Assembly: GCA_903953985.1 (NCBI GenBank) | Contig: CAJBLW010000187.1 | Location: 1-9,080, forward strand | Direction: 5' to 3' | Length of the DNA: 9,080 nucleotides | Source of the DNA: an uncultured Burkholderiales bacterium | GTDB lineage: Bacteria; Pseudomonadota; Gammaproteobacteria; Burkholderiales; Burkholderiaceae_C | In this document: positions 1-5,569 of the stretch, in pieces | How the letters are laid out: each line of letters begins with the position of its first letter | Numbering within the stretch: position 1 is the stretch's first letter | Made by a program: the position numbers and the translations under genes | Notes under the pieces: generated by a model | Databases searched by the model: none | What the model saw: the letters and a program-made list of their open reading frames with translations, nothing else | Told to the model about the DNA's origin: nothing

Positions 1-1
1 C

Positions 2-343
2 CGCCTAGACACCATGATCGGTTGCGCCAGTATCCCGATGTTGCACAACGGCGTGGTCACGGGTGATGTCGCAGCGAGCATCTGGCATCAGTTGCGTGAA
101 AAGCACTTGGCCGAGATCCAGTTCCATGTGCGGCCTCGTTTGCCGCTGCCTGTGGACGAGTTGGACCCTGGTTTGGCCATCGATCCGCCCGCGCTCATCA
201 GGGGCTATTTGCGCTTGGGCGCCAAGGTGCTGGGTGCGCCCGCTTGGGACCCGGATTTCAACACGGCCGATCTGCCCATGATGATGCGCACAGCCGATTT
301 GCCCATGCGCTACCGCAAGAACTTCTCCATGGGGGCCGCATGA
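2..343 (+). CDS. olsB: OlsB-like GNAT N-acyltransferase (ornithine lipid synthesis), 3' part only
   Basis: The reading frame is already open at the window edge, so the start and N-terminal half lie upstream; about 113 residues are visible. Seen: the stretch MIGCASIPM near the edge, then a C-terminal block RGYLRLGAKVLGAPAWD followed by DFNTADLPMMM and a final RYRKNF. This pattern is typical of the GNAT-type 'hemolysin-like' family that includes OlsB, which transfers a 3-hydroxyacyl group from acyl carrier protein to ornithine, the first step of ornithine-lipid synthesis at the inner membrane. The stop codon overlaps the next ATG (ATGA), so it is cotranscribed and probably translationally coupled with the phosphoesterase gene. 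The neighbours, which fit membrane lipid replacement, support the OlsB reading. Uncertainty: without the N-terminal catalytic part it could be another GNAT acyltransferase of the same family, or the end of a longer fusion. Confidence 0.72.
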   Translation, partial: RLDTMIGCASIPMLHNGVVTGDVAASIWHQLREKHLAEIQFHVRPRLPLPVDELDPGLAIDPPALIRGYLRLGAKVLGAPAWDPDFNTADLPMMMRTADLPMRYRKNFSMGAA

Positions 344-1257
344 CAAAAACCGATGGGCTCTTAACTGCCGCTGCCTTGTTCAAAACCTCTTATTCGGCGT
401 TCGATGGCACTTTGCCCCAAGTCTTGCCTGAGTCAGCCCAGGAGCCAGAGGATCCAGACGATGACATTTTGCCCGCAGGCCGACAGCGTTTGCGGGCTGT
501 TTTTATTTCGGACCTGCACATTGGAACGCCAGGCTTTCAGGCCGAAGCCTTACTCGATTTTCTGAAACACCACCCCAGCGATGTGTTGTATTTGGTGGGC
601 GACATCGTGGACGGTTGGCAATTGCGCAGGCGCTGGTTCTGGCCTCAAAGCCACAATGATGTGGTGCAAAAACTGTTGCGCCGAGCGCGCAAAGGGTGCC
701 GCGTGATTTATGTACCGGGCAACCATGACGAGTTCGCGCGGCATTTTGTGGGTCACGCATTTGGCGGGGTCGAGGTGCTGCACGACACGTCCCACACCAC
801 GGCCAAAGGCCTCAAGCTGTGGGTGGTGCACGGGGACCATTTTGACGGTGTGATCCAGTGCGCCAAGTGGTTGGCGTATGTGGGCGATTATTTGTATGAA
901 CTGACCTTGCGGCTCAACCGTCACCTCAACAGTTTCAGGGCACGCATCGGTTTGGAGTACTGGTCTTTGTCGGCTTACCTCAAACTCAAGGTCAAAAAAG
1001 CGGTGAATTTCATCAGCGACTTTGAGGTGGCCGTGGCCCAAGAGGCCAAGCGAAGGGGGTTTGATGGCGTGGTGTGTGGCCACATTCACCATGCCGAAAT
1101 TCGCGATGTGAACGGTACCTTGTACTGCAACGACGGTGATTGGGTTGAGAGCCGCACCGCCTTGGTGGAGCACGCTGACGGTCGCCTGGAGATCATCCAC
1201 TGGGCTGGTCAGGCGGTGGTCGTCAATGCCTTGCCCGTGCAGGCGGTGCCCGCTTGA
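340..1257 (+). CDS. plcP: Calcineurin-like phosphoesterase of the LpxH/PlcP group (probable phospholipase C for lipid remodelling)
   Basis: A protein of 305 aa. Five metal-binding motifs of a two-metal phosphoesterase are all present: SDLH (57-60), GDIVD (87-91), GNHD (127-130), VHGDHFD (163-169) and GHIHH (247-251). The segment WFWPQSHNDVVQKLL (99-113) resembles rhizobial PlcP as I remember it. Two family roles are known: LpxH cleaves UDP-2,3-diacylglucosamine in lipid A synthesis, and PlcP removes phosphorylated head groups from phospholipids, leaving diacylglycerol. PlcP is preferred here because the next gene is an Agt-type glycosyltransferase and the previous one is OlsB-like. At 305 aa it is also longer than enterobacterial LpxH (about 240 aa). 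Start: ATG 340 overlaps the upstream TGA; the frame is open further upstream, but that part reads inside olsB. Residues 1-50 are a non-conserved-looking leader with an acidic patch (EPEDPDDD). Substrate is inferred, not seen. Confidence 0.75.
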   Translation: MTKTDGLLTAAALFKTSYSAFDGTLPQVLPESAQEPEDPDDDILPAGRQRLRAVFISDLHIGTPGFQAEALLDFLKHHPSDVLYLVGDIVDGWQLRRRWFWPQSHNDVVQKLLRRARKGCRVIYVPGNHDEFARHFVGHAFGGVEVLHDTSHTTAKGLKLWVVHGDHFDGVIQCAKWLAYVGDYLYELTLRLNRHLNSFRARIGLEYWSLSAYLKLKVKKAVNFISDFEVAVAQEAKRRGFDGVVCGHIHHAEIRDVNGTLYCNDGDWVESRTALVEHADGRLEIIHWAGQAVVVNALPVQAVPA

Positions 1258-2297
1258 AGCTGGCGCTGATCACCGATGCGTGGCACCCCCAAGTCAATGG
1301 GGTCGTGACCACCTTGCATGAGTTGGTGGAGGCTCTGGGGCCCTTGGGCGTTGAGGTGACGGTGCTGCACCCAGGCCAGTTCAAAAACCGCCCCTGCCCA
1401 GGTTACGCGGGCATTGATTTGGCGGTGCGCCCGTACAAAGCCTTGGCTGCGATGCTCGATAACCTGTCGCCCGATGCGGTGCACATCGCCACCGAGGGGC
1501 CTTTGGGCTGGGCCGCACGCCAGCATTGCATCCAAAGGGGGTGGCGCTTCACCACCGCTTTTCATACCAAGTTTCCGGAAATCCTGCGGGCGGCTTTGCG
1601 TGTGCCTTTGTTTATGGGTTACGCCTTGTTTCGGCGCTTTCACCGGCCCTCTTCAGGGGTGATGGTGCCTACTGAAGGCGTTCTGAAGATGCTGCAAACG
1701 AGGGGTTTTCAGTCCTTGAAGCCCTGGACCCATGGGGTTGACCTGTCTTTGTTCTCGTTCGAGCCGAATGCTATCGACTTGCCAGCGTTGCGGCAATTGC
1801 CACGCCCTTGGGCTTTGTATGTAGGGCGTGTCTCGTATGAAAAAAACATCGATGCCTTTCTGAGCATGCCCTGGTCGGGCACACGCATCGTTTGCGGCGA
1901 GGGCCCTTTGACCGCGCAGCTGAAGGCGCGTTACGCCGATGTCGTTTGGATGGGGGTGCTGCCGCGCCCGCAATTGGCCCATGTCTATGCTGCCGCGGAC
2001 GTGTTCGTGTTTCCATCGCGCAACGAAACTTTTGGTCTGGTCATGCTCGAAGCCATGGCTTGCGGTACGCCAGTTGCGGCTTATCCGGTGGATGGGCCTT
2101 TGCAAGTGTTGGGTGCTGAAACCGGCCAGCCCTTGGGGGGTGCGCTTGACGAGGATTTGGAAAAAGGCGTAGCGCAGGCCTTGCGGGTGCCACGTCAAGA
2201 GGCCAGGCTCAGGGCAGAAGCCTTTGGTTGGCCCCACACGGTGGCGTTGTTCAAGTCTTACTTGATGCCCATCAAAGGGGAGGGTGAAAAAGCCTAG
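1254..2297 (+). CDS. agt: GT4-type glycosyltransferase, Agt-like (probable diacylglycerol glycosyltransferase)
   Basis: A protein of 347 aa with a GT-B fold layout. The N-terminal half begins LITDAWHPQVNGVVTTL (5-21), a typical GT4 acceptor-side start. The donor half has YVGRVSYEKNI (189-199), GEGP (215-218) and the E-x7-E signature ETFGLVMLE (E258 and E266), which holds the nucleotide-sugar. The start is TTG 1254: it places the conserved KLALITDAW at the very N-terminus and has AGGCGG seven bases upstream. It overlaps the phosphoesterase stop (TTGA), so coupling is likely. With the PlcP-like gene it forms the plcP-agt pair known from phosphate-starved rhizobia and marine bacteria, in which Agt adds glucose or glucuronate to the diacylglycerol released by PlcP. 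The sugar and acceptor cannot be read from sequence; a lipid-A or mannosyl-type transferase is the alternative. Confidence 0.72.
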   Translation: MKLALITDAWHPQVNGVVTTLHELVEALGPLGVEVTVLHPGQFKNRPCPGYAGIDLAVRPYKALAAMLDNLSPDAVHIATEGPLGWAARQHCIQRGWRFTTAFHTKFPEILRAALRVPLFMGYALFRRFHRPSSGVMVPTEGVLKMLQTRGFQSLKPWTHGVDLSLFSFEPNAIDLPALRQLPRPWALYVGRVSYEKNIDAFLSMPWSGTRIVCGEGPLTAQLKARYADVVWMGVLPRPQLAHVYAAADVFVFPSRNETFGLVMLEAMACGTPVAAYPVDGPLQVLGAETGQPLGGALDEDLEKGVAQALRVPRQEARLRAEAFGWPHTVALFKSYLMPIKGEGEKA

Positions 2298-2298
2298 G

Positions 2299-2327
2299 CT
2301 TTCACGGATTTGTCATCAAATTGACTT
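2299..2327 (+). promoter_or_regulatory. Candidate three-unit Pho box (PhoB binding) upstream of ppk
   Basis: Three 7-base units lie at exact 11-base steps: CTTTCAC (2299-2305), TTGTCAT (2310-2316) and TTGACTT (2321-2327), with 4-base spacers GGAT and CAAA. The first two each match the PhoB half-site CTGTCAY at six of seven positions; the third is weaker. The box begins one base after the agt stop codon. PhoB binds such tandem direct repeats and replaces the -35 contact, which fits the lack of a good -35 spaced correctly to the -10 below. Binding itself is inferred. Confidence 0.7.
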
Positions 2328-2335
2328 AATGACTT

Positions 2336-2341
2336 TATAAG
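2336..2341 (+). promoter_or_regulatory. ppk: Candidate -10 element of the ppk promoter
   Basis: TATAAG matches the sigma-70 consensus TATAAT at five of six positions and lies eight bases after the last Pho-box unit, close to the roughly ten bases usual at PhoB-activated promoters. It would start transcription near 2348, giving a 5' leader of about 20 bases. CTTAAT at 2325-2330 is a weaker alternative nearer the first two units. Confidence 0.45.
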
Positions 2342-2368
2342 ATGATTTGAATTCATCGACGGTATGCC

Positions 2369-4453
2369 ATGGCCCATCCAATTTCACAGACCATTTCGCC
2401 AGAGTTGCCCCCTGAGTTTTTGGACCGCGATCTGAGCATCTTGGCGTTCAATGAGCGCGTGCTCGATTGGGCGCACCGACCCGAAGTACCCGTTCTTGAA
2501 CGCCTTCGGTATCTTTGCATCGTGTCCTCTAACTTAGACGAGTTCTTTGAGGTTCGGGCCGAGCCGCATGTAATGGGCAGCTTGCAGGAGATCAGATCCG
2601 GCCAGTACACGAACGACAGCTTGAAGGCCATTGCAGACAAAACCAATGCCATGGTGGCGCGGCAGTACGCTTTGTACAACGACGATTTGCTGCCTACTTT
2701 GCAGCGCCACGGCTACCGCTTGTTGTCACACGGCGAGCGCAATGCCGAGCAACGCCGCTGGGTGCGCAGCTACTTCCAGCGCGAGGTGCAGCCCCTGCTG
2801 GTGCCCGTGGGCCTGGACCCAGCGCACCCCTTTCCTCAAGTGGCCAACAAATCGCTCAACTTCATTGTGCAGTTGTCGGGCAAGGACGCTTTCGGGCGCA
2901 ACAACGAAATCGCCATCGTCAAGGTACCCCGCGTGTTGCCGAGGGTGATTGCCTTGCCGGACCGGGTGTGTGAGGGCAGCAAGGCGTTTGTACTTTTGTC
3001 CAGCGTGATCCGCGCTCATCTGACCGAGTTGTTCCCGGGACGTGAAGTCGGACAATTTTCTCAATTCAGGGTCACCCGCCATTCGGACCTGGCGGTGGAC
3101 GAGGACGAAATAGCCAACTTGCGCACGGCCCTGCGCCAAGGCCTGCAGCACCGCCACTATGGCCAAGCAGTACGACTGGAAGTTTCGTCCAACTGTGCGC
3201 CTCGTTTGGCAGAATTTTTGCGCAAGGAATTTCGTCTGCCCGAAGCTTCAGTGTTCCGGGTCAATGGCCCGGTGAACCTGGTGCGCCTGATGCAGTTGAT
3301 TGACCTGGTGCCTGCACCGGACTTGCTGTTTCCGCCATTCAAAGCCAGCTTTCCGGTCCAATTGCCCCAACACGGCTCAATTTTTAACCGGCTCAAAACA
3401 GGCGATGTGGTGATTCACCAACCCTTTGAAAGCTTTGATGGGGTGTTGTCCTTTTTGCGTGAAGCCGTGATGGACCCGAATGTGCTGGCCATCAAGCAAA
3501 CCATTTACCGCGCTGGCAGCGACACCACCTTGATGGATTTGCTGCGCGAGGCGGTTCGCCGGGGCAAGGAAGTCACTGCCGTGGTGGAACTCAAGGCCCG
3601 TTTTGACGAAGAGGCCAACATCAACTGGGCCGAGCAACTTGAATCGATCGGTGCGCAAGTGGTCTACGGCATCGTGGGTCTGAAAACGCACGCCAAAATG
3701 TTGCTGGTGACCCGACGCGAAGGCCGTGTGCTGCGCCGTTATGGCCATCTGTCGACGGGCAATTACAACCGCCGCACCGCTGCGCTGTACACCGACATCA
3801 GTTACCTCACGGCCGATGCCGACATCACCGCCGACATGGACCAGTTGTTCGGACATTTGGCCAGCCAAAGCCGGTTGCCCAAGATGAAACGTTTGTTGGT
3901 CGCACCGTTTAATTTGCATGCCCAAATGCAGGCCCGCATTGAGGCGGTCGGCGAGGCGGCTGCGCGTGGCGCGACCGGGCGCATTGTCATCAAGATGAAC
4001 TCCCTGACCGACCAACCCTTGATCGCATCCCTGTTGGCGGCCGGGCAAAAGGGGGCCAAGATCGATTTGATTGTGCGCGGGGCCTGCATGCTGCCCGCTG
4101 GGGTGGCTGGTTTGAGCGACAACATCCGGGTGCGCTCGGTCATTGGCCGCTTTCTGGAGCACTCACGGGTGTTTTACTTTTGCGCGGACGAGGACGAATC
4201 TCTGTACCTGTCGAGCGCCGACTGGATGAGCCGCAACATGACGCGCCGCATTGAGTTGGCTTGGCCCGTGACCGACCCTTTGCTGCGCCAGCGCATCATT
4301 GACGAATGCCTGATCGCCTACCTGCACGACGGGCGCGACGCCTGGGACTTGGCCCCTGATGGCCAATATCACCGTGTCGGCTTGACCGCGCCGGGGCCCG
4401 GGGCCCAACAAGCGCTGATGCAGCGCTACGAATCATCACCTGTCAAGGAGTGA
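2369..4453 (+). CDS. ppk: Polyphosphate kinase 1
   Basis: A full-length PPK1 of 694 aa, the enzyme that reversibly polymerises the gamma-phosphate of ATP into inorganic polyphosphate. N-terminal domain about 15-120 (FLDRDLSILAFNERVL, SSNLDEFFEVR), head domain about 125-310, catalytic C1 about 335-500 and C2 about 505-675. Against the E. coli enzyme, as I recall its numbering, all key residues appear with a constant offset of six: the phosphorylated histidine in THAKM is H441 (E. coli H435), the second histidine in YGHLSTGNYN is H460, H598 lies in LEHSRVFYF, and the phosphate/metal-binding arginines are R381 (IYRAG) and R411 (KARFDEE). The start ATG 2369 precedes the conserved region by about 16 residues; only a weak Shine-Dalgarno (GACGG, 2358-2362) is seen. 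An ATG at 2364 is out of frame. A candidate Pho box lies upstream and sixA follows five bases after the stop. Confidence 0.97.
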   Translation: MAHPISQTISPELPPEFLDRDLSILAFNERVLDWAHRPEVPVLERLRYLCIVSSNLDEFFEVRAEPHVMGSLQEIRSGQYTNDSLKAIADKTNAMVARQYALYNDDLLPTLQRHGYRLLSHGERNAEQRRWVRSYFQREVQPLLVPVGLDPAHPFPQVANKSLNFIVQLSGKDAFGRNNEIAIVKVPRVLPRVIALPDRVCEGSKAFVLLSSVIRAHLTELFPGREVGQFSQFRVTRHSDLAVDEDEIANLRTALRQGLQHRHYGQAVRLEVSSNCAPRLAEFLRKEFRLPEASVFRVNGPVNLVRLMQLIDLVPAPDLLFPPFKASFPVQLPQHGSIFNRLKTGDVVIHQPFESFDGVLSFLREAVMDPNVLAIKQTIYRAGSDTTLMDLLREAVRRGKEVTAVVELKARFDEEANINWAEQLESIGAQVVYGIVGLKTHAKMLLVTRREGRVLRRYGHLSTGNYNRRTAALYTDISYLTADADITADMDQLFGHLASQSRLPKMKRLLVAPFNLHAQMQARIEAVGEAAARGATGRIVIKMNSLTDQPLIASLLAAGQKGAKIDLIVRGACMLPAGVAGLSDNIRVRSVIGRFLEHSRVFYFCADEDESLYLSSADWMSRNMTRRIELAWPVTDPLLRQRIIDECLIAYLHDGRDAWDLAPDGQYHRVGLTAPGPGAQQALMQRYESSPVKE
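4445..4450 (+). promoter_or_regulatory. sixA: Ribosome binding site that fixes the sixA start
   Basis: AAGGAG sits inside the last codons of ppk, eight bases before ATG 4459. The GTG at 4450, which would overlap the ppk stop, begins on the last base of this site and so cannot use it. The ATG is therefore the likely start. This is the strongest Shine-Dalgarno I noticed in the window. Confidence 0.75.
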
Positions 4454-4458
4454 GTCCC

Positions 4459-4920
4459 ATGGATTTGATCGTGTGGCGGCATGCAGAAGCCCATGAGGCC
4501 GAACCGGGCGAAGACGACATGCAAAGGGCCTTGACGCCTCGGGGGCGCAAACAGGCCGATCGCATGGCTTCTTGGCTGGACGCCCAGTTGCCCCAAGGGA
4601 CCCGCGTGCTCAGCAGCCCCGCCGTGCGGGCCGAGCAAACGGTGTTGGCCCTGAGCCGCAAGTACAAGGTCCGCGATGCCCTGTCTCCTGGCGCCAGTGT
4701 GGCGGATGTGCTGGAAACCTCGGGCTGGCCCGAGGCGCGTTACCCGGTCTTGCTGGTGGGCCACCAACCGGCGTTGGGCGGCGTGGTGGCGCAATTGCTG
4801 GGCATGCCCGAGGCCGCATGCGCCATCCGAAAAGGCGCGGTGTGGTGGCTGCGCCACCGCATCCGCGAGGACCAAGCTCAAACCGTGCTGCTGGCGGTGA
4901 CTTGTCCTGAGCGCTTGTGA
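4459..4920 (+). CDS. sixA: SixA-type phosphohistidine phosphatase
   Basis: A protein of 153 aa, the usual size for SixA. It has the histidine-phosphatase (phosphoglycerate-mutase-like) core: WRHAEAH with the nucleophilic H8 next to R7, the second arginine in SSPAVRAEQT (R57), and VGHQPALG with the second catalytic histidine H102. There is no signal peptide, so it is cytoplasmic. E. coli SixA removes phosphate from histidine-phosphorylated carrier proteins (ArcB Hpt domain; NPr of the nitrogen PTS). Here it is expressed with ppk, starting five bases after the ppk stop. A gene of this kind next to ppk/ppx is, to my knowledge, common in Burkholderiales. One possibility is that it acts on a phosphohistidine in the phosphate/polyphosphate network, but the substrate cannot be read from sequence. 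Confidence 0.88.
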   Translation: MDLIVWRHAEAHEAEPGEDDMQRALTPRGRKQADRMASWLDAQLPQGTRVLSSPAVRAEQTVLALSRKYKVRDALSPGASVADVLETSGWPEARYPVLLVGHQPALGGVVAQLLGMPEAACAIRKGAVWWLRHRIREDQAQTVLLAVTCPERL

Positions 4921-4923
4921 GCT

Positions 4924-4939
4924 GCGCCTGAGTCAGCGC
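4924..4939. terminator. Weak hairpin between the convergent sixA and RHH-protein genes
   Basis: The 21-base gap between two converging stop codons can fold as GCG-(C)-CTG, loop AGT, CAG-CGC: a six-pair stem with one bulged base and a three-base loop. There is no adjacent T-tract on either strand, so it is not a textbook intrinsic terminator. It is reported because it is the only structure seen where two transcription units must both end. Confidence 0.22.
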
Positions 4940-4941
4940 CT

Positions 4942-5478
4942 TCAGTCTTTCGCAGGTCGACCGGTTTTGATGGTGGGCACGTTGGCCATGGCTTTCTTGA
5001 AAGCGGTGTCGGCCATGCCCGCCAGGGCCTGCAGGCCGGCGCGGATCAATTCACTTTTCTTGACTTCCACGCCCAAAGTCATGGCGCGTTTTTTCATTTC
5101 GGTGATTTGCAGCAACTCGCTCTTGGGCAGTGTGAAGCTGTCACGCACAACTTTGATTTTTTTCTCTTTGGGGCCCTTGGCAGGGGCGGCCGTGTTTTTC
5201 TTTTCCGAGGCATTTGGCTGAGGCGCATTGGCCGGGCTGGTCTTGGCTTTGGCGGGCGCGGCAGGCGGGGTCACCGCAGTCTTGGCCGATTTAACGGGCT
5301 TGCGCTGAGGTGCTTTGGCGGCGGTTTTGCGCGGTGCTTTGGCGGGTGTTTTAGCGGGTTTTTTGGAGGCCGGAGCTGCCTTCACCGCTGGTTTGCTGGC
5401 AACTTTGCCAGAAGATGCAGTGCTGCCGGTGCTGGCAGCGTTTGTGCTTGGGGCTGAGGAGATGGTGGTGTCGTTCAT
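4942..5478 (-). CDS. Histone H1-like tail fused to a ribbon-helix-helix-like domain; unnamed
   Basis: I do not recognise a named gene. The 178-aa protein has two parts. Residues 1-107 are low complexity, rich in Lys, Ala, Pro, Ser and Thr, with about 20 lysines and repeats such as SKKPAKTPAKAP, like bacterial H1-like proteins (AlgP, Hc1-type tails). Residues 108-155 look like a CopG/Arc-type ribbon-helix-helix: a strand VVRDSFTLP, a helix KSELLQITEMKKRAMTLG, a short turn, and a helix VKKSELIRAGLQALAGM. The C-terminus ends GRPAKD. There is no signal peptide or membrane segment, so it is cytoplasmic or nucleoid-bound. The start ATG 5478 has no strong Shine-Dalgarno. It lies downstream of ppx on the same strand with its own candidate promoter and an inverted repeat. 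A DNA-binding role is likely; a link to polyphosphate granules is a guess from the Lys-rich tail and the neighbours. Confidence 0.8.
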   Translation of the reverse strand: MNDTTISSAPSTNAASTGSTASSGKVASKPAVKAAPASKKPAKTPAKAPRKTAAKAPQRKPVKSAKTAVTPPAAPAKAKTSPANAPQPNASEKKNTAAPAKGPKEKKIKVVRDSFTLPKSELLQITEMKKRAMTLGVEVKKSELIRAGLQALAGMADTAFKKAMANVPTIKTGRPAKD

Positions 5479-5501
5479 GGTGTAGCGGCTTTCAAAAAAT
5501 T

Positions 5502-5526
5502 AACGGTACATACAGTTTATACCGTT
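5502..5526. promoter_or_regulatory. Perfect 7-11-7 inverted repeat, candidate operator
   Basis: AACGGTA (5502-5508) and TACCGTT (5520-5526) are perfect inverted arms separated by 11 bases, so arm centres are 18 bases apart, close to two helical turns. The dyad covers the likely -10 region of the minus-strand gene that ends at 4942 and lies 23 bases upstream of its ATG. A protein bound here would block RNA polymerase. Autoregulation by the RHH-like product is the simplest model. The rest of the 5479-5569 gap holds only the promoter described separately. Confidence 0.55.
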
Positions 5527-5542
5527 GATTTTTCTTAAGCAA
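5514..5542 (-). promoter_or_regulatory. Candidate promoter of the H1-tail/RHH gene
   Basis: Reading the minus strand, TTGCTT (5542-5537) can serve as -35. TAAACT (5519-5514) lies 17 bases on as -10 and matches four of six; the overlapping TATAAA (5521-5516) is a better hexamer at a short 15-base spacing. Transcription would begin about 25-30 bases before the ATG. The region is AT-rich compared with its surroundings. No Pho-box repeats are seen here, unlike at ppk and ppx. Confidence 0.42.
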
Positions 5543-5569
5543 GACATCCACCCCAAAAATCCGGGGGAA

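Noticed and set aside
550..1200. Open frame of 216 codons on the minus strand inside the phosphoesterase gene
   Set aside because: Mirrors the metal-motif gene on the other strand; composition is typical of an antisense shadow.
3377..4162. Long open frame of 261 codons on the minus strand inside ppk
   Set aside because: It lies wholly antisense to well-conserved PPK catalytic domains, has no recognisable motif, and is rich in His/Gln as expected from the antisense of a GC-biased gene.
4450..4458. GTG start for sixA overlapping the ppk stop
   Set aside because: The GTG begins on the last base of the AAGGAG binding site, which is ideally spaced for the ATG at 4459, and the histidine-phosphatase core starts right after that ATG.
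5107..5457. Gly/Arg/Phe-rich plus-strand frame opposite the H1-like tail
   Set aside because: The Gly/Phe repeats are simply the complement of Lys/Ala/Pro codons in the real gene; there is no independent start signal.
5551..5567. CCCC/GGGG hairpin just downstream of ppx
   Set aside because: Only a four-pair stem and no T-tract following on the minus strand; too weak to call a terminator.
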